Numbered from the stretch's first letter, positions 25,701-37,898 are shown. The stretch: 64,000 bases of DNA from Litomosoides sigmodontis (GCA_963070105.1 OY718803.1:5500507-5564506), one strand, 5' to 3'. The notes: a model not told the origin generated them from the sequence alone. A program made the numbers and translations.

Positions 25701-28700
25701 TTCAGAATAAGTGCTTTTCTAACCGTCATTTTTATTCTTATTTTTTTTGAAGAAATGCTTTTTTTATAAATTATTTATATATCTATAAAGCAACAGATGC
25801 TAAACGACATATAAAATAAAAGAGTTGCTTATTTGCCCTGAATTTCTTTATCGCTTAGATTAATTATACATATAGCTACATCATACTTCATGTAAATGAA
25901 CTAATCTAAATGATATAATAAACAAGATTTGGATATGTATCAACATTACAAATATCTACTTCCTATTGGCATTTCATTGTCTCAGTGAAGTTTTAAGTCA
26001 TCGCACCGAAATTTACTTTCGTGTTTAAATAACTTCTATTTCACTAGGGGCGTAAATGCCTAGGAAGTTTTAGTTACATGGGTTTTAACATGTGATGGAA
26101 AAACAAGCCGAGTATTATAGCCGGAATCGTTGGGCCTCTCGATTGCTTTCTCGCGTTCATCGTCCAGTGTGTCGCTGACATCTTCTTGTTCACCCAAACC
26201 ACCCAAACATCATAGCAAGGGGAAATTCCGAGTAGGATCGTGTACTCGGATAATGAAACGTTTACATAGTTTCCTTTCAAGGCCGCCATCAATTCAACGA
26301 CTTCAGCATTGTGTCACTGATTGGTCTCCTCTTTTCAGTAAGTCGTTTTTGAGGATATTAATTTAGGAAAAACTGTTTGGTAAATTAAAATAAACTGAAT
26401 GAGTGGGGGTACGACTGCGATAAGACACATAGAGTTGGAAAGGTAATTTTATACCTTCTACGGCGATATCAATTTTTCTTTGTATTGATGTTGTTTCTTA
26501 CACAACGAAGTTTAATAGAAAAAAATATAATTCTGTATGAATCCGTTTGTAGCAACAGTGGTAGAACACATTAGTTGGTTAGCTATGCTTCAATGTGCCG
26601 TGGCGACGTACAGGTCAAACTCAGTGATTGGGCGCTACAACCTGATGCCTGAAAAATGCAAAAAATTTGCTTTGGCCAGAGAATTGCTAGCACGGGCATA
26701 TTTGGAAAAGCTTGATTATGCAAAAGCAACGGAAATCTTAGAAGAACTTCATCGGGAATTTCCACATCGCGTTGCGGGAATGGAGGTTTGTTGTCACTGC
26801 GCTCAGAAATTTCATTTTAGCATGAATTCCTCTGATCTAGCCGATACAACTACATGCCAAACATGCATGGTTGTGCTCGGCCTCATAAAAAACCGACGTT
26901 AGTTTTCGTTTGGTGTCCCCATGATTCCAATATTCTTTATCAGTTAGTAGAGTTTAATCCTTGTTCGACGAATAGTACAATGACTCCTTGCTGTTTGAAG
27001 CATTTTATGCATTCGTTTCTTGGCTTCATCTCTATTTTGCAATGATCTGTCTGCGTCGATTATATGATAGTAACGTAATCAATTTATTTCATTCTGGTTT
27101 TCTGTCAAATTAATTCGATTGACTTTTGCGAGTATGAAATAAGTAAATAAGTAGTATTGCGCTTAATTGTTAGTTTTGGAAGTACATGTGGTTAACTTAT
27201 TTACAGATTCTTTCAACAGCACTGTGGCATGCACAAGATGTCCGTCGACTGTCAGTACTTGCTATGCAAATAACAGAAGAATGTCGATTTTGCCCTGAGG
27301 GTTGGTGTGTAGCCGGAAATTGTTTCAGCGTGCAAAAGCAGCATGATACAGCCATTGAATGCTTCGAACGTGCCGTAACTATTAATACACGTTTTCCGTA
27401 CGCTTATACTTTGTTAGGACATGAATTACTGGATTCGGATCATGAGAACAAAGCTGCAGCGGCCTTTAGGCAAGATTTTTCAACTATTTTCAAGTTACTT
27501 TATTAAATATAGGTTATATATGACTTACAGCGTCACAAAGTGATTACTAGCGATATACAAGCGAAAACATGAAACTATAAATTGATAGGAATTGGTGTGT
27601 TTAGTTTCTTTGACTTTTGTCTGATTTAACGTGTACAAATCATGCTAGCACGCTATCAATGAATGAGATAGTATAAATAAATCACAGCTTTGCAGACGCG
27701 CCCTTCTACTTTGCCCAACAGATTATCGTGCATGGTTCGGTTTGGGCCTATTGCATTTCAAAAAGGAGCAAGTGAATCTTGCTCGTGTTCATTTAAGCCG
27801 AGCTGTAGCAATCAATCCGTTTAATTCGGTTCTATTGTGTCAATTATCAGTTGTTGAACAAGCGCTGCACCATAATGATACGGTAAAATATATTATTGAA
27901 GGTTTAATTGCTTAAAATTACTTCTACTTCGAACTGTTAAGCTTGTAGCGTATGCAAAGCTTTTTAGAGTTATGAGACATTAATGAAGAATAAAAAGAAG
28001 TGTGGAAAAGGAGACTTTTATATATCGCCGTTTCATGCGCAGTAATATGGTAAATAAAATTTGGTGAAAAAATGAAAATTGTGTTGCAGGCAATGGAATT
28101 ATTACAGAATGCGTTGAAGATTTCACCAGACAATGCTGCTTGCAGATTTTATCGTGCTCGTTTGCTGTATGAAATGCATGACTATGCTCAATGTCTTGAG
28201 GAGTTAAATGATCTAAAACTTATTGCTCATGATGAGGCGCAGGTTTGTCATTTCGAATTTATTTTCACATTTTGATTATTTTACTTTCCTGCTTTTATTT
28301 CTATCATATGTACGAGTTGATGGTTGCATTATTGATTACTTATTGATGGCAGTGAGGTTGGAATTTGTTGAATTCTATGATATCCCCCATGATAGTTAGC
28401 CATCGGAGCAAATTATAAATTACCGCGGCAGTTAGTTCCTTGCTAGAAGAATATCATCGACATTTTTCAATTGAAAGTAAAATAGGTAGGATGAATATAC
28501 TTTTTGACATCACTTAATATTACTGATACAAGAATGCTTGAATTTAAGTTTTGTCAATGTTATTGATAATTCACAGATTGCTACTACGGACAGTGAGATT
28601 GTAACGACGAAGTTTCAGGTATTTTTTCTTCTGGGCCGCGTACACAAAAAGCTTGGTGACACTCATCTAGCGTTACTAAACTTTAGTTTGGCAGCTGAAA

Positions 28701-28783
28701 TGGATCCCCGTGGAGAGCAAAGTCGCAACAACTTTGCTGATGCTCCTTATGACGACGAACCTTCCTCTCCTCACTCTGAATGA
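22771..28783 (+). CDS. CDC27: CDC27/APC3, TPR subunit of the anaphase-promoting complex
   Basis: TPR scaffold of the APC/C ubiquitin ligase; APC3 binds the IR tails of co-activators such as Cdc20 and Cdh1. At least fourteen exons. Starts at MRGVTPSDNVDHMRS (22771). The N-terminal TPR homodimer region is seen in IIHCSLQHFEYDDAVMLAEV and RYLFAHCCYHLEK. A Ser/Arg-rich, Pro-rich linker lies in exons near 24755-26337, as in other CDC27 proteins. The C-terminal TPR superhelix includes ILSTALWHAQDVRRLSV, CPEGWCVAGNCFSVQKQHD, YAYTLLGHELLDSD, DYRAWFGLGLLHFKKEQ and GRVHKKLGDTHLALLNFSL, matching human CDC27 in order. It ends SSPHSE. One intron (27470) uses a GC donor. The last two exons and 3' flank form the left arm of the large inverted repeat. 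The C. elegans counterpart is mat-1. Confidence 0.95.
23232..23260. repeat. 12-bp-arm hairpin in CDC27 intron 2
   Basis: GATATATTTATC and its exact reverse complement GATAAATATATC flank the 5-base loop AATCG, just upstream of the exon 3 acceptor at 23272. Confidence 0.85.
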
Positions 28784-29465
28784 AGATTTGTTTCAAGTCT
28801 AGAAAATTCTAAAAATTTCTGTTAGATTTGAGATGATACTTCATGAGCCATACAGGATTCGCAGACGACTAGGGTTTTTTTCAGTTAGCATTAGAACATA
28901 TTATGCCCTTAATCTACCGTTAAGCTTTTTGTTATTCATCGTAGTCTCTCTTTTTACTTAGCCATTAAGTTATACCAGTTTGTTGTTTTATAGCTCTCGA
29001 GAACCAGTTTCTGTTATTCAAGTCAATTCTACGCATAAATAGCTCGAAAATATATGAAGCTTAATCTAACCTATGGTTTATGCATTTACACGCAAGTGTT
29101 GTTCGGTTATTTCATTTCTTCGAAATCTTTGATAAATTTTTGGATTGTATTATCAGAACTGTTTCGGAGAAATTTAGCAGTTTGTTCATTTGTTCATACG
29201 CTTTAGTTACTCACTGTTCGCTTTTTTGTCGCCATTTTGAAGTATTGAAACAGAACTTTTTTTCACCGTATGAAAACCCAATTTCACTGCGCCGGAATCA
29301 TGATTACCCACTGATGAAATCGCGATGGCACTCTTAAAGCTTTTTATTTCATGCCAGTCTTTTTTGTAGTTTTGGCGCAACGATTTCTGGAACCTTCACT
29401 AATATTTGAAAGTGATTGGAATAGGGCATGGACGACTAGTTTAATCTTTTTAGTCACTTTATTAA
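28163..29465 (+). repeat. left arm of 1.3-kb inverted repeat
   Basis: Reverse complement of 35307-36609. Coordinates in the two arms sum to 64772 throughout, so there are no gaps. Comparing the whole arm by eye I found one mismatch (C at 29232 against the complement of T at 35540). The arm covers part of the penultimate CDC27 exon, the last intron, the last exon and about 680 bases of 3' flank. Confidence 0.95.
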
Positions 29466-30948
29466 TTATACTTTTCGCTAGTCGTGAGAGCTTCCACAAG
29501 TAAATTTCGACAAGAACGCCTCGCCATTTAATCGTTGCGGCCAATCTCATAACAGCCTCTTGTCAATTTCTTCGAAGTGGTATTCCAATCGTTTGAGTCC
29601 ATTACTGGTTTAATCCTTTCGAAAAGAACGTCTGTTTTCCAAACAAGGATTATGTGTTAATGATTGTATCCTGTGTGTATTCTACTTTTTCTGTTAATTT
29701 CACATCTTCCAAAAAGTTGAAAACGGATAAGTGTAATTGTTAGTAGACATAAGCATTACTGTACCTGTGTATTCTGCGGTACAGTACAGTTACATATTAT
29801 CATTTGGATAGATTGGTGTTTTCATTCCGAGACTGTCATCATCGATGCGTACGTGCGTAAAGCGTTGCGTTTTTCATCGGTATTTTTTTGCATTGTGAGA
29901 TTGAAGTGGAAGAAAAAGAGTGGGGAGGCAGCGGTTCCCACGTGGCAATATGTCACTTTCAGCGTCTAATGTATGCTGCATCGGTGTAGCATTTCTGTCG
30001 TTGGAATTGAAATATTTGCGTTGTTTAGTTCAGGCATTAGTAGTTATGTTTTCTAATTTCCCGATGGAACGTATTCTAGACTATGTATGAATTTCACTTG
30101 AATATTATTACACCAGCATATGTGGTTGTTTGCACTTGGTCACTCTTGTCGTCCTTAATTTGGATCATTCGTAAAATTATTTGAATGACTTGAGGAGATC
30201 GAAATATAATGAATTAGAAAAGGGATGCCGAGATATTCCGGGGATGACAAAGAGGGGAAATAGTGAGAAAAGGAAATGAGTGTCCTGAAGTGCAACCTTC
30301 TCCCGTGCATGCAAAATTATGTCTGTGAGTTCCTTACCTGCAGGTAACGACAATCCTTGGGAGAGTACAGGAGAGCAAAGTACAGGTGGCAAGCAATCAG
30401 GTAGGTAAGTGCCCACCCCGGGAGTTGGTCAGAAAGACCGCTTATCATGCTATTGCGGGTTGACTGGCAAACCATTCAGTTGTCGGTTACTAACTGTAAG
30501 GATGTGCGCCGCCGCAGTAGCTTCCATATACGACGTCCATCAACTGGTCGACTTTTACAGATTGGCCTACAAAGCGGGTTGGTTGCTTGTTATTCGGTCA
30601 CAAGTTTATAATTCTTCGCTGTCAGTTTGAATTTCATTTTTCATTTCGATCGGAGCAATTTTCCATCCCTCCCTCTGCCTGGCTGTCCCTTATCCCCCTC
30701 TACCTCTGTTATGTTCTCCTCGAGTCGATCATTGCGAGGTACTATTCCGCCAGTTACACGTAAGAATGATTGATTCCATTTCAGCATTTATTTTTTTTGC
30801 TTATTAGACGAGAACTAAATGTATGTTTAGGAAGGTAAGTCAGCAGCAGTTTGGGTCAATCATAACCTTTCCTGTTTTGATTTCTGTTTAAATTACTTAA
30901 GTTTCTAGAAAATTTTCGGAACAGTAATTCGATTTGCTTTTGCAGGCT
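28784..30948. other. CDC27 3' flank and RRM-gene 5' flank
   Basis: The first 680 bases belong to the inverted repeat and should include the CDC27 3' untranslated region. An 85-codon open frame at 29080-29337 has no family match. The rest (29466-30948) is moderately less AT-rich and includes the 14-base palindrome TTACCTGCAGGTAA at 30334-30347. It may hold untranslated upstream exons of the RRM gene. No coding exon is recognised. Confidence 0.5.
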
Positions 30949-33900
30949 ATGGATTTGGAGAAGCCACATCGGGAGCTTATCCACTGGTTAGTGGTGTGTA
31001 AGTATTTGCTTTGTTTATTTCAGCATATAAAGTTTAGAATATGTTCAAAACATGGTTAAAACATTTACATCATGAAGTTCAAGCATTGTGCTCAGGTGTA
31101 TATGATTTTTCACTGCTCAAGCGGACCGTCATGCAAATAGAACGGTTCTACAAAATAGAGCATAATGACTGAAATAATGAGAATAAGAAATTGGGCGGAA
31201 ATCAAAAATTTAATTTTGATCTCATTTTCAGTTGTTTTTATTGTGGATTCCCTCCACCTATTCTGTTATCGTTTTAGGCCCCCGGCAGGCGTATTTGGTG
31301 GTAGTTCAACCATGAAAGCACGAGATGTTAGCTTTGACACTAGCTCGAAGGAGCCTCATCTTGTGAGGTAAATTTTAATTTTTTCTTTCATCAGCTTATC
31401 AGTGAAAAAGTATCCATCGACTTCAAGTCAGAAATCAACTGATTATGAGAGACGGGGAAGCAATTCAGCCCACGTACATATAACATTTGTCCATTTCCCT
31501 ATACCAACTTTTACTACCCTCTGCCAGGAACCATCTATGTAAAGGCATTCAATAAAGTCGGAAGTCACATAGCTTTACTCGAGAGTGCTCAATGAAATTC
31601 CAGATATTATACTAGAGATCATAGAAGAATATCATTTGCCATGATAAAATTCTGTTTAAAGTCGTTCTCTGTAGTTTTTCTCTACCTTATTTGTAGCCTC
31701 TAGTTTTGTTGTATTCTAATTGTGAGTGTATCATTTGGACTTCGGTTGTCTGTACTTTATATCCGTAGCGCATATGGAACAATCTAATCGGACATTCCTT
31801 CAATTTTAGGAGCATTATAATCTGTTACATCTTTCTAGGGTCGACTTTACTATGCTTTTTAAATAATGAGAATTTAAAAGAAAAGCATTTTAAGTGATGT
31901 TTTCGACAGAAGAAACTAACTTTTTGAAAACTGCTAACTATAGCTGAATTTATTTCAGTTCATTTACAATGCGTACGCTTTAAATGTCCTTCACACTTAT
32001 AGTTTTATTTTTAGAGTTCTTAAATGACTATAACGCAAGTTGTTTTGTATCATGGCTGTCTTGTAGGAGGAGGTGAATAACACCTTTGATCTTAAAATTA
32101 ATAACCGAAGGTTTTTATTATGTGAATTAACACTGTGGACAAAACGGAGTTTGTTGTAACCATTTTTACATAGCTGTAGAGATTTTCCTTTCTGATGTAG
32201 ATATGTAAGTACAAGTTGGGAGTTGTGTGATTACATCAATTACCTTTCGTTTTATTAGCAGAAAATTTCGATGCATTTTATTTCGCGATATTCCCAGTTC
32301 ATTTTCCTTGCATTCATCTCTCCTGTTAAAAATTCTCCCAGGTAACACTGGTCGTAGAGCCATTTAATTACAAGTGATTACAGTAGTACATCAAAAAAAT
32401 CATCCACATTACGGGCATGTAATCATACCGCAACGTGAAGTGCGTATCATCGAGTAGCCGAAAATATTCGGAAACTGTGTTCAAATAATCACTGTTTAGG
32501 GCTCGTGTGTTCGTTGGTAATATGAACACAAATGTTATCACTCGGGACGACATCATTCGACTGTTTAGCGCTTATGGGACTCTTTTGGGTGTTACGGTTT
32601 TTAAGGGATATGCTTTCATACAGTATGGTACCTCAACAGAAGCGGATCTTGCAGTAAGCGCACTTAATGGATACAGCTGGAATGGTTCCACACTTGGTAA
32701 GCTGGTGAAAACACATTTGCTCCTTCTGTAATCACATACTTCGTTGCGCATGCCCTTCACATCACATTGTTTGTTTTTAGGTCATTGCAGGTACATTTGG
32801 GTGTAAAAACTTGCAATTATGGAGATATTAACTAAAAGATAAGATCGTTTTTCACAGAGTTTTTTTTATTTAGCTCAATTTTTTATTACAGGAAACTTTA
32901 TTCATCCGCTTCTGCAGTCCATCTAGTTTTTCACTGACCACATTTTTGTCCGCCTTCTCACTTAGGCTACATCTTACGGGGAAAATTTTTTTTGCTTTTT
33001 TCGATGTTTTTTTTTTTTATAATTTATCATAGATGTGAAGCTCGCCATTGCTGGAATGAAATCGCACAACGTTACATCAACTATTTCAACCTCTAACGGG
33101 TATTTTTTCCAAAAATTTTTTTATCGACCAAATAGAGCGGCATTTATCATGCATTTTAGGCCTTTCTTGTTCTTGACTTTTTGCAGGGCGTTGTCTTCAG
33201 TTCCATTTAATGTTTTTACTGTAAACCGAGAGAGACAGTTTGAAATCTGGATTGTTTTCTATTTAAGGCTTTTTATGAAATTTTCTGATTCAGTTAAAGT
33301 AAGTCTTTGCTCGCAAACTTTTGTGTTACTTTCACCGAGAAGCGCGAAGCTTCGAAATATAACTGGGGTCGAAACACAATTTACTCTGGAGTCATACAGT
33401 ATTTGTTAACAAAAATTCTTGATCTCGCAGTTTGTTTTAAAACTGACGAAAACAGTGTGAAATCCTCTTCGAAGTCTCGAAAAAACTAAGGGTAAGTTTG
33501 CTTAGTTTTTTTTGCCTTGGATGAATTACTCACTTTCCTTCAGGGTGAAACGCGGCGCTGAGAACTTTTCTGGTAGCAGTGCAAATGCAAAAAAAGAGCG
33601 TCTTGATGATTACGGGAAAGCAGCAGCGCAGAACAATCGAAATCGCCAAACTGCTTCAACCGATAGTACAGAAAGTCGAAATTTATATGAAACCGGTAAA
33701 TATAAAATCAGGATTACCCTCAAAGGCTTTTGGACATACCCGTGCGCGCTTACTATTCTGCAAATGGGTGGCGCCTATTTGTTTGGATTTGCAGCATTAT
33801 AATATTCTAGTTTCTATATCTTTCGCACTAACCGAACTAGATTTGTGAAGTTTGCAGGCATGCCTGACACACTGATATGCGGTGGTTGTCGTTTTGTAAC

Positions 33901-34234
33901 CAGTGATTTTGAAGATTTCAGAGAACATCGTAAATCTGCCTGTTCCATAAATCCCGTTGACGGTTTGTTTCATTTCTACGATTTCTACAGAGTTTTGAGA
34001 ATAATAATAGAATACCAAAGTTTGTAGAGTAAGCATTTAAGTATGAGGGTAAAATGAATCATGGTTACTGGCATAATATCTCTAATAAATTCGGCTTTTT
34101 AAGGCGAGGTGGAAAATGAAGAAATGAAGTGGCAATGTTCAATGTGTGATGAAGTTTGTGCAAATGGAGGGGCACTTATTGACCATGCTCTCGATAGGCA
34201 CAATATTCGGCTGCTAAAAAGTGGAGCCGAATAA
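30949..34234 (+). CDS. hnRNP-C/RALY-like RRM protein with C-terminal zinc fingers
   Basis: Likely nuclear RNA-binding protein. Seven exons (30949-30986, 31278-31367, 32500-32696, 33033-33099, 33544-33695, 33858-33962, 34104-34234) join in frame to 259 residues. ATG follows TTTTGCAG by three bases, consistent with a trans-splice acceptor. One RRM at about residues 44-112 shows RNP2 VFVGNM and RNP1 KGYAFIQY. The spacing and the sequence RVFVGNMNTNVITRDDI resemble hnRNP-C/RALY, with DVKLAIAG in place of the family's DINLA. A Lys/Asn-rich linker follows. Two zinc-finger-like units end the protein: C-x2-C-x12-H-x4-C at DTLICGGCRF onward, and a canonical C-x2-C-x12-H-x4-H in WQCSMCDEVCANGG onward. 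Vertebrate hnRNP-C and RALY lack such fingers. The whole gene lies between the two arms of the large inverted repeat. Confidence 0.85.
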
Positions 34235-35306
34235 AACTTTGTCGTACCTTTTGTGAATTTTAGTATTTCATTCAAATTCAAGGAATCAAACAAAATGTTT
34301 TTTGTCGTATACTTTTGATTAGCATTTTAAAACGTTTTGTTTTTTGTGTGGGGTTAGGTTATATATTTCTGTTTGTCTGTGTTCCCGGTTCCAACTTTAG
34401 GTAAAATGCGATATTTGGTAAATGCATGAGGAAACAAGGAACTAATGATAATCAGTTTGATTATTTGATTTTTTGTTTTCCAAGATATCGAGAAAGTATT
34501 CTGGTGAAAACGAAAATAACTAGCTTCGTACCTGTTAACTTTGTTAAGACTAAATCTCGTTTGTGTGAGATTGATGGAAACTCCGAAGAAAAAACAATTG
34601 GCCAATCGCATTCCTTCATCAGTGATTTGTTCTGTGTGTTCCATTTAATCGTCGTTCACTTTTTTATATTTTGCAGTTGTCCGTACAAATCGTTTCCTAT
34701 TGACTGTTGAATAATCCATTATTCCGTATTTGTTCTCAAATTTCAGTTGTTTCGTTACATAATAATATTTGTATCTATTATCGAATTATTAGATTCGAGA
34801 GAAAGTTCTAGATGAACCTGTGATCATTTTTTGGTAGCTGTGGAGTAGATGATTTGCTTGTTTTACCTAAACGGAAACCAATTACCACTGTGCATCCCTT
34901 TTAAAGCTACCGAACACTGTTGGAGGATAGATTTAGTACAAATTCACAACTAACAAGACGAGCTAGAATATTAGCCGGGCATCAGTTCGGAAGAAATCCA
35001 GCTTATTTAGGCCGACAAAATGAATTTGTTAGTGGTAGCAGGCGTGGCAATGTAAAAAACTATGAATGATGGCGTTTAGCCAGCATGTCACAGGTGCTAT
35101 ACAATAGAATAATACAATAGAATAAAAATACAAACAGGATGGTGGAGAAAACGAGAGGAAGTAATGTACTTCCTAAAAAGGTGAATACCATCAAAGTGGT
35201 TGAGACTGCTGTTGAAATGATTGTTAGGCAAATAAAGATGGGACTAGAACTGGCCACAGCTAACACGACCTCTAAATTTGAAGATCAGAGGAAGAAAAAG
35301 TAGGAG
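34235..35306. other. 3' flank of RRM gene, no clear gene
   Basis: Contains an unrecognised 54-codon open frame with ATG at 35139 and stop at 35303 (MVEKTRGSNVLPKK, Lys-rich). It ends just before the right arm of the inverted repeat. Nothing else is supported. Confidence 0.5.
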
Positions 35307-36609
35307 TTAATAAAGTGACTAAAAAGATTAAACTAGTCGTCCATGCCCTATTCCAATCACTTTCAAATATTAGTGAAGGTTCCAGAAATCGTTGCGCCAA
35401 AACTACAAAAAAGACTGGCATGAAATAAAAAGCTTTAAGAGTGCCATCGCGATTTCATCAGTGGGTAATCATGATTCCGGCGCAGTGAAATTGGGTTTTC
35501 ATACGGTGAAAAAAAGTTCTGTTTCAATACTTCAAAATGTCGACAAAAAAGCGAACAGTGAGTAACTAAAGCGTATGAACAAATGAACAAACTGCTAAAT
35601 TTCTCCGAAACAGTTCTGATAATACAATCCAAAAATTTATCAAAGATTTCGAAGAAATGAAATAACCGAACAACACTTGCGTGTAAATGCATAAACCATA
35701 GGTTAGATTAAGCTTCATATATTTTCGAGCTATTTATGCGTAGAATTGACTTGAATAACAGAAACTGGTTCTCGAGAGCTATAAAACAACAAACTGGTAT
35801 AACTTAATGGCTAAGTAAAAAGAGAGACTACGATGAATAACAAAAAGCTTAACGGTAGATTAAGGGCATAATATGTTCTAATGCTAACTGAAAAAAACCC
35901 TAGTCGTCTGCGAATCCTGTATGGCTCATGAAGTATCATCTCAAATCTAACAGAAATTTTTAGAATTTTCTAGACTTGAAACAAATCTTCATTCAGAGTG
36001 AGGAGAGGAAGGTTCGTCGTCATAAGGAGCATCAGCAAAGTTGTTGCGACTTTGCTCTCCACGGGGATCCATTTCAGCTGCCAAACTAAAGTTTAGTAAC
36101 GCTAGATGAGTGTCACCAAGCTTTTTGTGTACGCGGCCCAGAAGAAAAAATACCTGAAACTTCGTCGTTACAATCTCACTGTCCGTAGTAGCAATCTGTG
36201 AATTATCAATAACATTGACAAAACTTAAATTCAAGCATTCTTGTATCAGTAATATTAAGTGATGTCAAAAAGTATATTCATCCTACCTATTTTACTTTCA
36301 ATTGAAAAATGTCGATGATATTCTTCTAGCAAGGAACTAACTGCCGCGGTAATTTATAATTTGCTCCGATGGCTAACTATCATGGGGGATATCATAGAAT
36401 TCAACAAATTCCAACCTCACTGCCATCAATAAGTAATCAATAATGCAACCATCAACTCGTACATATGATAGAAATAAAAGCAGGAAAGTAAAATAATCAA
36501 AATGTGAAAATAAATTCGAAATGACAAACCTGCGCCTCATCATGAGCAATAAGTTTTAGATCATTTAACTCCTCAAGACATTGAGCATAGTCATGCATTT
36601 CATACAGCA
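35307..36609 (-). repeat. right arm of 1.3-kb inverted repeat
   Basis: Near-exact reverse complement of 28163-29465. The spacer between arms is 5,841 bp. At its left edge the sequence changes abruptly from match to non-match (TTATAC against CTCCTA after the shared GTCACTTTATTAA). At its right edge it passes into related but diverged DNA. Confidence 0.95.
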
Positions 36610-36690
36610 TCAACGCGTTCTGTAATAATTGCATTGCTTGCAGCACGATTTACTTCCTCATCAAACTTTACTTACTATATTACCGCGCGC
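35989..36690 (-). pseudogene. truncated, inverted copy of the CDC27 3' end
   Basis: Copy of the last CDC27 exon (35989-36195 region, coding intact, ending SSPHSE), the last intron and most of the preceding exon. Beyond 36609 the copy continues as diverged homology for about 80 bases: CAATTATTACAGAACGCG here against GAATTATTACAGAATGCG in the real gene. Relative to the real exon, 45 bases (15 codons of a TPR) are missing between GCGTTG and TGCTGTAT. The acceptor reads CTGCAAG in place of TTGCAG, which would shift the frame. No upstream CDC27 exons are seen nearby, so a functional product is unlikely. Confidence 0.85.
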
Positions 36691-36864
36691 ATTGATGAAA
36701 AAACCATGCATTGTCTTTATACTTCTGAGTATACTGTATATTGTGGATACTGTATTCTCTAATTTACTGGTTTTCTCTACTTTACCATTTTATTTCCATA
36801 TGTTGCGGAAAATCTGTGGTGTGTCTGTCAATCAGATAGATAGATACTCATGATATTCTTGCGT

Positions 36865-37281
36865 TCAACTTGCACAACAAGACGTGCGCCCAAAGTTGAG
36901 CTCTGCAACGATCTTCAAGCGTCCCTTCCGTTTCCTCGAATTTTTCCTCACATTCTCAGCTTTGCGGATTGCCTTGACGACTGTTGCACTCGTTGAGAAT
37001 TCTAACGGTATTTGCCTTGAATGCTTACAGTTATTTAGACGATAACTCTTAGGCGGAGAATATTCCCGTTGTCGTGGAAGAGTGTGCAGCACTTCGAATG
37101 CCTCAGCACACCCTTCGAGAACAATCGGTCTCTCGATCTTCCTCTCTGTGACTTTGCACGTCCACCCTACCACTCTCTTTTGTAAACTTTTCGGGAAGAA
37201 TTGATATTGGTGGGAATTTGTGTTGCGCCCTTTTGGACAAGTGAAGCAAATGTCTCTCACTACTGCCAGTGTTACCTTCAC
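36865..37281 (-). CDS. unrecognised 138-codon open frame
   Basis: Opens MKVTLAVVRDICFTCPKG and ends FGRTSCCAS. It is basic (many Lys/Arg, including RKNSRKRKGRLK) and has no motif I recognise. It stands out only by length in an AT-rich stretch with slightly higher GC. It may be chance, an exon of an unknown gene, or degenerate. No splice or promoter evidence. Confidence 0.15.
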   Translation of the reverse strand: MKVTLAVVRDICFTCPKGRNTNSHQYQFFPKSLQKRVVGWTCKVTERKIERPIVLEGCAEAFEVLHTLPRQREYSPPKSYRLNNCKHSRQIPLEFSTSATVVKAIRKAENVRKNSRKRKGRLKIVAELNFGRTSCCAS

Positions 37282-37759
37282 CGAGAATTTTCGGCATTTC
37301 GTACTTTGCTCCCGAGAGAAATGCTGTCAAGGTTTTTCATTACTGTGTAATGTGTGGAGATTGAGATGTAGGGAGTGATAAGGGACAATCTCGTACTGTA
37401 ACTGGTGGTCACGGATAAACGTACACTTAACGACGTAAATATGCACGCAGATGAGCTTGTGAAATAACTATCTAATGCACTGGTCGTTAACATTTAGCGC
37501 CGAAAGCATGGCGTTAGCGGCAAGTTTCAAGTGACACACGCGCGTATCCATCCGTTATGTATTTTCTTTTGCGCTCTTAACTATTCTATCTTCCGGAACA
37601 AATAGCGCGCGCCGATATCTTCAAGTATCGAGAGAATCCATATCATTGTTTTTTAATTTTCAAGCGATCGTTTGTATCTGAGTGAGTGAATCATCATCCA
37701 TTTTCAGTCTCATCAAAGAGCTTTCTAGATTGATAATTTCAGTAAGATTAATTTTCAGT

Positions 37760-37808
37760 ATGGGACGGCATCAGAAGAATGTACGAAATCCGCCCGGCAC
37801 TGCTAGAG
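37760..37808 (+). other. possible isolated first coding exon
   Basis: ATTTTCAG is followed one base later by ATG, reading MGRHQKNVRNPPGTAR to a GTACAT donor. The arrangement fits a trans-spliced first exon, but no partner exon could be assigned. A CCACCG tract follows at once. Confidence 0.2.
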
Positions 37809-37847
37809 GTACATCCCATCCCCTCATTCTCCTTCATTTCACTCATC

Positions 37848-37855
37848 CACCGCCA

Positions 37856-37887
<32 letters not shown>

Positions 37888-37898
37888 GCTACCGCCAC
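37848..37898. repeat. (CCACCG)n tract
   Basis: CCACCG/CCGCCA units that would read as poly-proline. Reverse-complement relative of the GGTGGC tract near 7.97 kb. Confidence 0.9.

Noticed and set aside
29080..29337. 85-codon frame repeated identically at 35435-35692
   Set aside because: The identical protein results from the inverted repeat copying CDC27 3' flank, not from selection on coding; no family resemblance.
30334..30347. 14-base palindrome TTACCTGCAGGTAA
   Set aside because: Too short to interpret alone; recorded in the flank description only.
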